From: CAZKWG01 sp964615375 | Lineage (GTDB): Bacteria; Myxococcota_A; UBA796; CAZKWG01 | Direction: 5' to 3' | Assembly: GCA_964615375.1 (NCBI GenBank) | Contig: CAZTOW010000036.1 | Location: forward strand, 1-64,000 | DNA length: 64,000 nt | Part shown: positions 27,961 through 35,277 of the stretch, piece by piece | Layout of the letters: every line of letters begins with the position of its first letter | How positions within the stretch are numbered: the stretch's first letter is position 1 | Program-made: the position numbers and the translations under genes | The notes under the pieces: model-generated | Seen by the model: only the letters and a program-made list of their open reading frames with translations | Database searches by the model: none | Told to the model about the DNA's origin: nothing

Positions 27961-27984
27961 GGGCGGGGTCGCAGGATCCCGCCC
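27961..27984 (+). terminator. Stem-loop after the MopE/beta-helix lipoprotein
   Basis: GGGCGGG and CCCGCCC form a 7-bp stem around ten bases, four bases past the stop codon. There is no T tract. Confidence 0.4.
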
Positions 27985-28400
27985 CCGTGACCCGAGCGGA
28001 CATCGAGATCGTGTATCCTGCACCCGCAGGAGCGCGCCCGTGCCTGGCCAGACCCGACAGATCCGCCTGCTGTCCACCCTCGGGGAGGGGGGCTTCGGGG
28101 CGGCGTACCTCGCGGAGATCACGGGCGAGGACGGCTTCGTCCAGCGCGCTGGACGCCGCGAGCGCGGCCAGCAGCCCCAGCACGGGCCGGGCGCTGAACG
28201 TGGTCCACCGCGACATCAAGCCGTCCAACATCCTGGTGACGGCGCAGGGCGGGGTGAAGGTGCGGACCAGCCGTCGCGCGGTTCGGCATCGCCCGAGCTC
28301 ACGGCCCCCCCGCCGGACCCCGCGGCACCCGAGGCCGAGCCCCTCGCCAAGACGCGACCCCCGGTCGCGCCTTGGCGCTTTCTTGCTGGTCGATAGCTCA

Positions 28401-28454
28401 CAGTCGGGCGTTTCCTGGGGTTCGATACTTCATGGACACGTCAACGCCCGACTG
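28401..28454. repeat. 12-bp perfect inverted repeat inside the kinase pseudogene
   Basis: CAGTCGGGCGTT (28401-28412) and AACGCCCGACTG (28443-28454) are exact reverse complements with 30 bases between. They lie in the lower-GC insert that separates the catalytic-loop and PEGA pieces. A small mobile-element remnant or a recombination scar is possible; no transposase is nearby. Confidence 0.5.
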
Positions 28455-28481
28455 CTGTCGCTATCTCCCCGCATCCCGTTC

Positions 28482-28505
28482 GGAGCGCGTATATCAACGC
28501 GCTCC
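28482..28505. repeat. 9-bp hairpin inside the kinase pseudogene
   Basis: GGAGCGCGT and ACGCGCTCC form a perfect stem with an ATATCA loop, 27 bases after the 12-bp inverted repeat and just before kinase-like sequence resumes at 28515. Confidence 0.5.
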
Positions 28506-28938
28506 TGCTCGTGATGGCTCCCCGAGCCCGAGGCCACGCCCTCCGAGCCCGCCCCCAGCGCGCCCGCTGCCCGCACCAAGGCCAACACCGGCGCCGCCAC
28601 CACCGCCGCGAGCGCCCCCGAGGCCCCCACCCCCGCCGCCCCCGCGCTCACCTGCGCCTCCGGCCCCGGCCGCGTCTCGGTGGACCTCAGCTCCAGCCCG
28701 CTCGGGGCCGAAGTCTGGGCCGACGGCAGCCGCCTGGGGAGCACGCCCCTGCTCGGCTGCGGCCTGCCCGAGGGCAACCTGCGCGTGACCCTGACGCTGC
28801 AGGGCCAGAGCACCTCCCACGAGCTCCGCATCTCCGCCAGCGCGGCCCGGAGCTTCGTCTGGGAGGTGGAGACCGGACGCTGGACCGCCGGGCAGTGAGG
28901 GCCTGTCCGCCTCTCCGCCGCCGCGCTAATCCTCGCGG

Positions 28939-31137
28939 ATGGCGAGTCAGACCCAGCTCTCCGTGCGCCCCCCGCCCGAGCCCCTCGCGGCCCGGATGCG
29001 ACCGCGCACGCTCGACGAGTACGTAGGCCAGGAGCACATCCTGGGGCCGGGGCGCCTTTTGCGCCGGGCGATAGAGGCCGATCAGCTCAGCTCGCTCCTG
29101 TTCTACGGCCCGCCAGGCACGGGCAAGACCACGCTGGCCCGGGTGATCGCCGGGAGCACGCGCGCGCACTTCAGCTCGATGAACGCCGTGCTCGCCGGGG
29201 TCAAGGACATCCGCGACGCGGTGAGCGAGGCCCACGACCGCCGCACGCTGCACGGCCGCCGCACCATCCTCTTCGTCGATGAGGTCCACCGCTTCAACAA
29301 GGCCCAGCAGGACGCGCTGCTGCCCTGGGTGGAGAACGGGACGGTGGTGCTGATCGGCGCGACCACCGAGAACCCGTTCTTCGAGGTCAACAAGGCCCTG
29401 GTCAGCCGCAGCCGGGTCTTCCAGCTCCTGCCGCTCACCAGCGAGCACCTGCGCCGGGTGCTGCGCCAGGCCATCGCCGACCCCGAGCGCGGCTACGGGC
29501 GGCGGGACGTGGACCTGCGCCCCGAGGCGGAGGACCACCTGGTCGATGTCGCCAACGGGGACGCGCGGGCGGCGCTCAACGCCCTCGAGCTGGCGGTGGA
29601 GACCACGCCCCCCGACGCGGCCGGGCGGATCGTCGTCGATCTCGGCGTGGCCGAGGAGAGCATCCAGCGCCGCGCCGTGCTCTACGACAAGGAGGGCGAC
29701 GCCCACTTCGACACCATCAGCGCCTTCATCAAGAGCGTGCGCGGCTCCGACCCGGACGCCGCCCTCTACTGGCTGGCCCGCATGGTGTACGCGGGCGAGG
29801 ACCCGCGCTTCATCTTCCGCCGCCTCATCATCCTGGCCAGCGAGGACATCGGTCTCGCCGACCCGACCGCCGTAGGCGTGGTGATGGCCTGCGCCGAGAG
29901 CTTCGACCGCATCGGCCTGCCCGAGGGCCGCTTCCCGCTGGCCCAGGCGACGCTCTACCTGGCGACCACGGCCAAGTCGAACACGACCATGGCCTTCTTC
30001 GACGCGCTCGGGGCGGTGAGCTCGGAGCGCTCGGGCGACGTGCCGACCCACCTCAAGGACAGCACCGGGGACAAGGCCGCCTTCGGCCACGGCGAGGGCT
30101 ACCTCTACCCCCACGCCTACCGCGACCACTGGGTGGCACAGCAGTACCTCCCCGACGCCCTGCGCGGCCGGGTCTTCTACCAGCCCTCCGACCAGGGCTG
30201 GGAGGGCGTGGTGGGCCCGAAGATCGCCCGCCAGCGCGAGGCCCAGCTGGCCGCCATGGTCGAGGGCAGCGGGCTCGCCCCGGTCGAGCGCCTGAGCGCC
30301 GGGCCGGAGGATCCCCACCTGGAGCGCTGGCTGCAGCGCACCGCCGGGCAGGTGGGGGAGCGCCTCGCCGCCCTGCGCGACGCCGTCTTCGAGGCCGCGG
30401 CGCCCCAGCGCCACCACCTGATCCTGGACCTGGAGCCGGGCACGGGGCTGCTGACCTTCGAGGCCGTCCGCCGCGCGCCCGAGGGCGGGGTCTGGGCCTG
30501 GAGCAGCCGGACCGACGAGGCGAACGCGCTCCGAGCCCTGGCCGAGCGCCTGCCCGAGCTCCAGGGGCCCACGGTGATCACGGGGCCTCTCCAGACCGTC
30601 CCCCAGCAGGTGGGGGCCGTGCGCTTCGATCGGATCCTCGGCCGCGACGCGCTGGTGCGCTCCCCCGATCCAGCCAGCCTGCTGGCCCAGGCCCTGCCCC
30701 TCCTCCTGCCGGGCGGGCGCGTCGTCCTCGTCGAGTCCCTGGCCCGCCGCACCCAGCGCCTCTCCGCCCTGCTGCCGCCCGAGGCCCTCCCCGAGGGCAT
30801 CCACGCCGCCTGGGTCGCGGCGGAGGAGGCCGTCTACGCCGACGCGGCCGATCCGCTCACGCGCTGGGACGAGGTCGAGCTGCGGCGCCTCCTGGAGCAG
30901 GCGGGGCTCGCGGTCCAGACCAGCGAGCTGCGCACCACCCACGCGCTCCACGTCACCGACGCGGTGGTGGACCGCTGGTTCGCACCCCGCCCCGACAGCT
31001 ACGCCTCCCGGCTCGGCCTGGATCCCGCCTCGCGCGCGGCCGTGGAGTCCGCCCTCCGCCGCGGGCTGGGCGGCCAGACCGTGCCCTGGGCCTCGGTCTC
31101 GCTCCGCCTCCTCGGCGAGCGGCCCTCGCCCGGATAA
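28939..31137 (+). CDS. rarA: RarA/MgsA AAA+ ATPase fused to a methyltransferase-like domain (732 aa)
   Basis: Replication-associated recombination protein A acts at stalled forks and is related to clamp loaders. Residues ~1-425 are a full RarA: Walker A GPPGTGKT at 57-64, Walker B FVDEVHRF with Asp114-Glu115, sensor GATTENP, then the tetramerisation domain with SEDIGLADP, KSNTTMAFFDA and the C-terminal HAYRDHWVAQQYLP. Residues ~440-732 are extra: HLILDLEPGTGLLTFEAV resembles a Rossmann methyltransferase motif I, followed by DRILGRDAL and LLLPGGRVVLVES strands. RarA fusions of this length are known in cyanobacteria. The motif I glycines are partly changed, so methyl transfer is uncertain. Start: ATG 28939. 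It is 34 bases upstream of thyX. Confidence 0.92.
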   Translation: MASQTQLSVRPPPEPLAARMRPRTLDEYVGQEHILGPGRLLRRAIEADQLSSLLFYGPPGTGKTTLARVIAGSTRAHFSSMNAVLAGVKDIRDAVSEAHDRRTLHGRRTILFVDEVHRFNKAQQDALLPWVENGTVVLIGATTENPFFEVNKALVSRSRVFQLLPLTSEHLRRVLRQAIADPERGYGRRDVDLRPEAEDHLVDVANGDARAALNALELAVETTPPDAAGRIVVDLGVAEESIQRRAVLYDKEGDAHFDTISAFIKSVRGSDPDAALYWLARMVYAGEDPRFIFRRLIILASEDIGLADPTAVGVVMACAESFDRIGLPEGRFPLAQATLYLATTAKSNTTMAFFDALGAVSSERSGDVPTHLKDSTGDKAAFGHGEGYLYPHAYRDHWVAQQYLPDALRGRVFYQPSDQGWEGVVGPKIARQREAQLAAMVEGSGLAPVERLSAGPEDPHLERWLQRTAGQVGERLAALRDAVFEAAAPQRHHLILDLEPGTGLLTFEAVRRAPEGGVWAWSSRTDEANALRALAERLPELQGPTVITGPLQTVPQQVGAVRFDRILGRDALVRSPDPASLLAQALPLLLPGGRVVLVESLARRTQRLSALLPPEALPEGIHAAWVAAEEAVYADAADPLTRWDEVELRRLLEQAGLAVQTSELRTTHALHVTDAVVDRWFAPRPDSYASRLGLDPASRAAVESALRRGLGGQTVPWASVSLRLLGERPSPG

Positions 31138-31171
31138 GCCCCGCGCGCGGCCCCGGTGCCGCGGAGGTCCG

Positions 31172-32083
31172 ATGAAGCTCAGCCCCCAGGAAGAGGCCGC
31201 CATCGCCGAGAGCCGGGCTCAGACCTGGACCACCCGCCGCCCCACGGTGGCCGCGCTGGAGGCCCGCCTCTACGAGCCCGCCCCCTGCCTGGACCACGGC
31301 TTCGTGCGCGTCATCGACTACATGGGCGACGACGCCGCCATCGTGCAGGCCGCGCGCGTCTCCTACGGCAAGGGCACGAAGAGCCTGCGCGACGACCGCG
31401 GCCTCGTGCGCTACCTGCTGCGCCACCGCCACACCACGCCGTTCGAGATGTGCGAGCTCAAGCTGCACGTCAAGCTGCCCATCTTCGTGGCCCGCCAGTG
31501 GATCCGGCACCGCACGGCCAACGTCAACGAGTACAGCGCGCGCTACTCCATCCTGGACCGGGAGTTCTACCTGCCCCGCCCCGAGGATCTGGCGGTGCAG
31601 GCCACGAACAACCGGCAGGGCCGCGGGGCCGGGCTCAGCGAGGAGCAGGCCGCGGAGGTGCTGGGGCTGCTCCGCCGCGACGCCGAGCAGGTCTACGCCA
31701 CCTACGAGGGGCTCATGGCCGAGCACGATCTGGCCCGCGAGCTGGCGCGCATGGATCTGACCCTCAACTACTACACCCAGTGGTACTGGAAGGTCGATCT
31801 CCACAACCTGTTGCACTTCCTCTCGCTGCGCATGGACGCGCACGCGCAGTACGAGATCCGCGTCTACGCGGACGCCATCGGCGGCTTCGTGCGCGACTGG
31901 GTGCCGCACACCTGGGAGGCCTTCGAGGACTACCGGCTCGGCGCCGTCAGCCTCTCCCGCGGGGCCCTGGACGTCGTGCGCAGGCGCCTTCGCGGCGAGC
32001 CGGTCACGGCGGAGACCAGCGGCCTCTCCAAGCGGGAGTGGGACGAGCTGTGGCTGGCGCTCGGCGAGCCGGCGCCCGAGTAG
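31172..32083 (+). CDS. thyX: FAD-dependent thymidylate synthase ThyX
   Basis: Makes dTMP from dUMP using methylene-tetrahydrofolate and FAD/NADPH. The ThyX signature RHR-x7-S is present (RHRTANVNEYS, about residues 110-120), preceded by RHRHTTPFEMCELKLHVKLP and followed by RYSILDREFYLP. LNYYTQWYWKVDLHNLLHFLSLRMD matches the C-terminal dUMP- and FAD-binding helices. At 303 residues it is a long-form ThyX, like those of Deltaproteobacteria. Start is ATG 31172 with GGAGG nearby. It is probably co-transcribed with rarA, both being DNA-maintenance genes. No thyA is seen in the window. Confidence 0.96.
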   Translation: MKLSPQEEAAIAESRAQTWTTRRPTVAALEARLYEPAPCLDHGFVRVIDYMGDDAAIVQAARVSYGKGTKSLRDDRGLVRYLLRHRHTTPFEMCELKLHVKLPIFVARQWIRHRTANVNEYSARYSILDREFYLPRPEDLAVQATNNRQGRGAGLSEEQAAEVLGLLRRDAEQVYATYEGLMAEHDLARELARMDLTLNYYTQWYWKVDLHNLLHFLSLRMDAHAQYEIRVYADAIGGFVRDWVPHTWEAFEDYRLGAVSLSRGALDVVRRRLRGEPVTAETSGLSKREWDELWLALGEPAPE

Positions 32084-32085
32084 CC

Positions 32086-32259
32086 TCAGCTCGTGGTGTC
32101 AGCGGAGCGGATCTCCTCGGCCACGAGATCGAGCAGGTTCGTCGAGAGCTCGATGATCTCCTGGTGGGAGAAGCCTTCGCCCTTGAGCTGACGGTAGAAG
32201 CTCCGGGCCACGGTGCGGCTGCGCGTACGTTGGAGGTCGGAGGCCGCTGCTTGTTGCAT
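32086..32259 (-). CDS. Small protein (57 aa) under a sigma-54-type promoter
   Basis: Too short for usual gene calling, but convincing. ATG at 32259 with TGAGGA ten bases upstream; it ends three bases from the convergent thyX stop. The product is cytoplasmic: a basic, Gln-rich start (MQQAAASDLQRTRSRTVARS) then an amphipathic helical pair (FYRQLKGEGFSHQEIIELSTNL, LDLVAEEIRS). The pattern around GFSHQEIIELS looks like a small helical or helix-turn-helix-like unit. It carries normal amino-acid use, unlike the overlapping frames. A near-perfect -24/-12 promoter lies about 85-100 bases upstream, so expression should need RpoN and an enhancer-binding protein. Function unknown. Confidence 0.7.
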   Translation of the reverse strand: MQQAAASDLQRTRSRTVARSFYRQLKGEGFSHQEIIELSTNLLDLVAEEIRSADTTS

Positions 32260-32343
32260 GGGGTGGGTTCCTCAGGGAGGGAAGGGGCCGGGACGCTGTG
32301 GGCCTTCGTCGGTGGCGCGCAGTGCGCGCGCTCCATCCCACCA

Positions 32344-32360
32344 AGCAAGGATCGTGCCAG
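32344..32360 (-). promoter_or_regulatory. Sigma-54 (-24/-12) promoter for the 57-aa gene
   Basis: The minus strand reads CTGGCACGATCCTTGCT, an exact match to YTGGCACG-N4-TTGCW. Transcription should start near 32335, giving a leader of about 75 bases before the ATG at 32259. It is the second perfect match in the window. Confidence 0.75.
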
Positions 32361-32413
32361 GAACAATTCGCGAAAAAGGGGCTTCGTCTTACCGCATCGA
32401 GGCCAAAGAGCGT

Positions 32414-32429
32414 ATCTGTTTACGCAGAT
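32414..32429. promoter_or_regulatory. ATCTG-N6-CAGAT dyad, possible enhancer site
   Basis: A perfect 5-bp inverted repeat with a six-base spacer lies about 55-70 bases upstream of the -24 element, a fair distance for an enhancer-binding-protein site. The remainder of 32260-32496 shows no gene. Confidence 0.35.
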
Positions 32430-32496
32430 GTTCCACGGAACTGCATAGCCCTTTGCGCACCTGGGCCCCGCGCAGCCCTCCTCCGCGCGCCCGGCC

Positions 32497-32949
32497 TCAG
32501 TGCATCCCGCCGCCCGCGAGCCCGACCAGCGCGATCTCCTGGTAGCCGGCGGAGCGGACCGTGTGCAGCACGCGCTCGACGACGCGCCAGGGGATGTCCC
32601 GGTCGGTGTGGATCTCCACCCGCCCCTTGTCCCGCTGCAGCAGGAGCGGGTCGTAGAGCTCGCGCACCAGGAGCTGCTCGGGCAGGTAGCTCACGGCGAT
32701 GACGCGGTGGCCCTGCACGTAGATCGCCTCGCTCGAGATCAGGATCTCCGTGGCCGGACGCCGCGGATCCTCAGACAGCGTGTCCGCCAGCGCCAGCCGC
32801 CCCTCCGGGGGCACCGGGGCCGGGTCCGTGGCGTAGCTGCGCAGCAGCAGCACCAGCAGCACCGTCATCATGTCGACCATGGGCGCCAGCGCGCCGATGT
32901 CCAGCCCGGGAGCCGGCTCGGCCCCGCCGCGTCGCGCCAGGCGCCTCAC
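32497..32949 (-). CDS. ExbD/TolR-type protein 2 (150 aa)
   Basis: Proton-channel partner in an Exb/Tol/Mot-type motor. One N-terminal transmembrane helix (APMVDMMTVLLVLLLRSY, residues ~22-40) contains the conserved Asp that carries protons in ExbD and TolR. The periplasmic domain (~45-150) has the family fold, ending KGRVEIHTDRDIPWRVVERVLHTVRSAGYQEIALVG. The GTG start at 32949 overlaps the stop of the other exbD-like gene by four bases (GTGA), so the two are translationally coupled. It is the last gene of the TonB-receptor operon. Confidence 0.88.
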   Translation of the reverse strand: MRRLARRGGAEPAPGLDIGALAPMVDMMTVLLVLLLRSYATDPAPVPPEGRLALADTLSEDPRRPATEILISSEAIYVQGHRVIAVSYLPEQLLVRELYDPLLLQRDKGRVEIHTDRDIPWRVVERVLHTVRSAGYQEIALVGLAGGGMH

Positions 32950-33467
32950 GATCCCTGCCCTCCCAGCGTGATCTGCGGGTAGAGCACCGTCCCGCTGCCC
33001 GCCCCGCGCGCCGTGTCCATCACGGAGAACACCGTGTGCATGGGCGTCTCCTGGTCGGGCAGGAGCACGATCTTCTCCTGGGTCGGGTCGATCTCCTTGA
33101 TGGCCGCGAGGGCCGCGCCCAGGGCCACCAGATCGGGCCCTCCGCCGTCCCGCGGCGCCACCGGGATCACACGGCGCTCCGTGCTGGTGGCCGCCGCGGC
33201 GATGTCCGTGGTCTGCACGTCCGCGATGACCGTGGCCATGTCCCCGCTCAGGGTGACCTGGACCTCCTTGACCAGGCCCGTGTGCGGGAGCGAGGCCATC
33301 TCCATGGCCGCCGCCGCCTTGATGTCGATGACCCCGAGGCGCTGCCCCGTGCTCGTGGACAGCAGGAAGAAGAGGAGCAGGAACAGCAGCGTGACGATGC
33401 CGAGCAGCGTCGGACGGATGTCCGCCTCGGGGAAGAGCTCGCTCTTCAGCAGCGCCCGCCGCGTCAT
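32946..33467 (-). CDS. ExbD/TolR-type protein 1, lacking the channel Asp (173 aa)
   Basis: Same fold as its neighbour: N-terminal helix IRPTLLGIVTLLFLLLFFLLS (residues ~17-37) and a periplasmic domain ending TVFSVMDTARGAGSGTVLYPQITL. Where ExbD has the essential membrane Asp (as in PLVDVM), this protein reads TLLGIV, so it should not carry protons itself. Together with the Asp-bearing partner it may make an asymmetric ExbD dimer. Start ATG 33467 overlaps the ExbB stop by four bases (ATGA). The domain is longer than usual, with a Ser/Thr/Ala-rich insert around residues 85-105. Confidence 0.83.
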   Translation of the reverse strand: MTRRALLKSELFPEADIRPTLLGIVTLLFLLLFFLLSTSTGQRLGVIDIKAAAAMEMASLPHTGLVKEVQVTLSGDMATVIADVQTTDIAAAATSTERRVIPVAPRDGGGPDLVALGAALAAIKEIDPTQEKIVLLPDQETPMHTVFSVMDTARGAGSGTVLYPQITLGGQGS

Positions 33468-34066
33468 CCGCGCGCCGTCTTCAGGGCCACCAGGACCCGG
33501 CTGGCGACCTGCTCGATGCGGCCGAGCAGATCGCGCGCGGCGGCGTCGGCCACCGACCAGGCCACCAGCGAGGGGATGGCGACGATGAGCCCGAAGGCGG
33601 TCGTGGCCATGGCGGTGGCGCTGCCCTCGCTCAGGCGCGCGGCGCGCTCGGCGGCCGAGACCGTCCCCACCGCGCCGAAGGCCAGGATGAGGCCGTAGAC
33701 CGTGCCCACCAGCCCGACCATCGTGGACACCGAGGCCACGGTGGACAGGTAGGCGATGCGTCGCCGGATGCGCAGCTCGGCGTCCACGCCCGCCGCGGAC
33801 ATGGCGTCCCAGGCGGTGTCGGGGTCCTTGTGGGCCATGCCCGCCGCCGCCACGCGCTCCACGGGGGTCTCGCCCAGGCTGAGCGGCTCCCCGCGGGCGA
33901 TGGCCGGCTCCACCTTCTGGAGGAGCGCGTTCACGTCGCAGCGGAAGCGGCGCAGCGAGACCGCGCGCTCGATCATCACCGCGATGGAGAAGCCCAGCAG
34001 CACGAGCAGCGCGTACATGAAGGGCCCGGCGGGGCCGGAGAACGACTGCAGGAAGTAGGTCAGCAT
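33464..34066 (-). CDS. MotA/TolQ/ExbB proton-channel family protein (200 aa)
   Basis: Inner-membrane stator subunit that with ExbD turns the proton gradient into force on an envelope protein. Three transmembrane helices are visible: ~12-35 (PFMYALLVLLGFSIAVMIERAV), ~105-132 (STVASVSTMVGLVGTVYGLILAF) and ~148-172 (ATAMATTAFGLIVAIPSLVAWSV). The GLVGTVYGL and ALATTAxGL-type segments are the family hallmarks. Length is normal for short ExbB. It starts at ATG 34066, four bases from the end of the Cys-repeat gene, and overlaps the first exbD-like gene. Confidence 0.9.
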   Translation of the reverse strand: MLTYFLQSFSGPAGPFMYALLVLLGFSIAVMIERAVSLRRFRCDVNALLQKVEPAIARGEPLSLGETPVERVAAAGMAHKDPDTAWDAMSAAGVDAELRIRRRIAYLSTVASVSTMVGLVGTVYGLILAFGAVGTVSAAERAARLSEGSATAMATTAFGLIVAIPSLVAWSVADAAARDLLGRIEQVASRVLVALKTARG

Positions 34067-34070
34067 CCGA

Positions 34071-35015
34071 TCACCGGGTCACGAAGTTGAGACAGCGGGC
34101 GCGGATCGCGCCGTCCTGGATGCCCTCGCACAGGGAGACGGCCCGCTGGGGGTCCGCTCGCTTGAGCTGATGGGCCACGCCTTGCTGGCAGTTGTCGCGG
34201 AACTGGCCCTGGCGCTGGCAGAAGGCCAGGGTCGCGTCCGGGTCGCGCTCGGCGGCGCCCCAGCCGAGCCCGTGGTAGCAGTTGCCCAGCCACTGCGGGG
34301 TGGAGCGCATGCAGGCCAGCGAGGCCTCGCTCGCGTCGCGTCGGGCGAGGTACTTGCCGATCCCGTGCCAGCAGGTCTTGCGGGTCAGCGGGTCTCCCTG
34401 CTCCTGCGAGCAGAAGGCCACGGCCGCCTCCAGGTCCACCAGCGCGACCTCGCCCACCACGTCGTGGCGGCAGAAGTCGCGGAAGACCTCCGCATGCTCG
34501 CAGCGCCCCAGCGCGTAGCCGCTGTCGATCTCCGCCATCGCCAGCCCGATCCCGAAGTGACACTGGCCGCGCCACTTCACGCTGTCGATGCCCAGGCAGA
34601 TCTGCTCGGCCGCCGCGCGGTCCACCGGGGCCACCGCCTCGGAGACGTCCGAGCGGCACTCGAGCCTCAGCTCCTCGTCCTGGATCTCCGCGCAGATGGC
34701 CAGCGAGCCCTGGGGGTCGCGGGCCGCGCCCTGCCGGGCGAGGGCGTGGAAGCAGATGTCGCGCAGGCTCTCCGCGCGCGCCTCGCAGCCCTCGCGCGTG
34801 AGCAGGCCCATGCCCGATCCGGGCCCGTCGCCCAGCTGCTCGGGGAGCTCCTCCGAGCCCGTGGGCTTCGGCGGCAGCGCCATCATCGGCTCTGAGGCCA
34901 CGTCGGGCTTCACGATCGCGGCCACCTCGCCGATCAGGCGCTCCAACCCGAAGCGCGCGCCGAAGAGCACGGCGAGGCAGAGGGCGACGAGCACCGAGAA
35001 CGATCGTGTCTCCAC
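34071..35015 (-). CDS. Membrane-anchored Cys-pair repeat protein (314 aa)
   Basis: An N-terminal signal anchor (SFSVLVALCLAVLFGARFGL) precedes a periplasmic part with a short Pro-rich spacer. From about residue 77 there are seven to eight helical repeats of ~30-35 residues, each with two Cys 9-13 residues apart (for example ICLGIDSVKWRGQC, FCQRQGQFRDNC, LCEGIQDGAIRARC), suggesting a disulfide-stapled helical-repeat rod like a Sel1 or TPR array. No haem-binding CxxCH is present. It lies between the small membrane protein and ExbB in the TonB-receptor operon, so it may link the motor to the receptor in place of TonB. That role is inference; the family is not recognised. Confidence 0.65.
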   Translation of the reverse strand: METRSFSVLVALCLAVLFGARFGLERLIGEVAAIVKPDVASEPMMALPPKPTGSEELPEQLGDGPGSGMGLLTREGCEARAESLRDICFHALARQGAARDPQGSLAICAEIQDEELRLECRSDVSEAVAPVDRAAAEQICLGIDSVKWRGQCHFGIGLAMAEIDSGYALGRCEHAEVFRDFCRHDVVGEVALVDLEAAVAFCSQEQGDPLTRKTCWHGIGKYLARRDASEASLACMRSTPQWLGNCYHGLGWGAAERDPDATLAFCQRQGQFRDNCQQGVAHQLKRADPQRAVSLCEGIQDGAIRARCLNFVTR

Positions 35016-35016
35016 G

Positions 35017-35205
35017 CTACTCCGTGTAGCCGAGGTCCTGCATCCAGGCCTCGTACTCGGCGCGGTCGATCTCCTCGTAGGAGCGCTCGTCCACGGGCGG
35101 CTTCTCGGGCTCGGGGCGTCCGAAGCGGTACCAGGCGCCCACGCCCCCCCCGACGAGCGCCAGGGCGACGGTGGTGCCGAGCAGGAGGCGACGACGACGA
35201 CTCAT
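35017..35205 (-). CDS. Small single-pass membrane protein (62 aa)
   Basis: A basic start (MSRRRRL) is followed by one membrane helix (LLGTTVALALVGGGVGAW) and an acidic, Pro-containing tail (EPEKPPVDERSYEEIDRAEY). Positive-inside charge puts the tail in the periplasm. ATG 35205 follows AGGGG, and TATAGT nearby could be a -10 element, so a second promoter inside the operon is possible. It ends one base before the Cys-repeat gene start. It may be a small motor accessory; function unknown. Confidence 0.6.
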   Translation of the reverse strand: MSRRRRLLLGTTVALALVGGGVGAWYRFGRPEPEKPPVDERSYEEIDRAEYEAWMQDLGYTE

Positions 35206-35277
35206 CCCCTGACTATAAACCAGGGGCCCGGGGGTCGCAATGTGTGGGCAGCCGCTCCTCGGGGCGCCCCCGCCTCC

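Larger units (their letters stand above)
28040..28898 (+). pseudogene. Broken Ser/Thr kinase gene with PEGA-like C-terminus
   Basis: Three kinase pieces lie in order but not in one frame. From GTG 28040 (AGGAG upstream) one frame reads QIRLLSTLGEGGFGAAYLAEI, a kinase N-terminus and glycine loop, which then loses sense. In another frame near 28185-28265 comes NVVHRDIKPSNILVTAQGGVKV, the catalytic loop, with the DFG that should follow missing. From 28515 that second frame reads a Pro/Ala linker and a PEGA-like end (SSPLGAEVWADGSRLGSTPL) up to the TGA at 28896-28898. The segment from the Lys strand to the catalytic loop and the whole C-lobe are deleted. About 240 bases between the pieces are lower in GC and hold two inverted repeats. 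The gene cannot make an active kinase. Confidence 0.8.

Noticed and set aside
28400..28460. tRNA-like GGTTCGATAC sequence
   Set aside because: The flanking bases cannot form the T-arm stem and no acceptor, D or anticodon arms are present.
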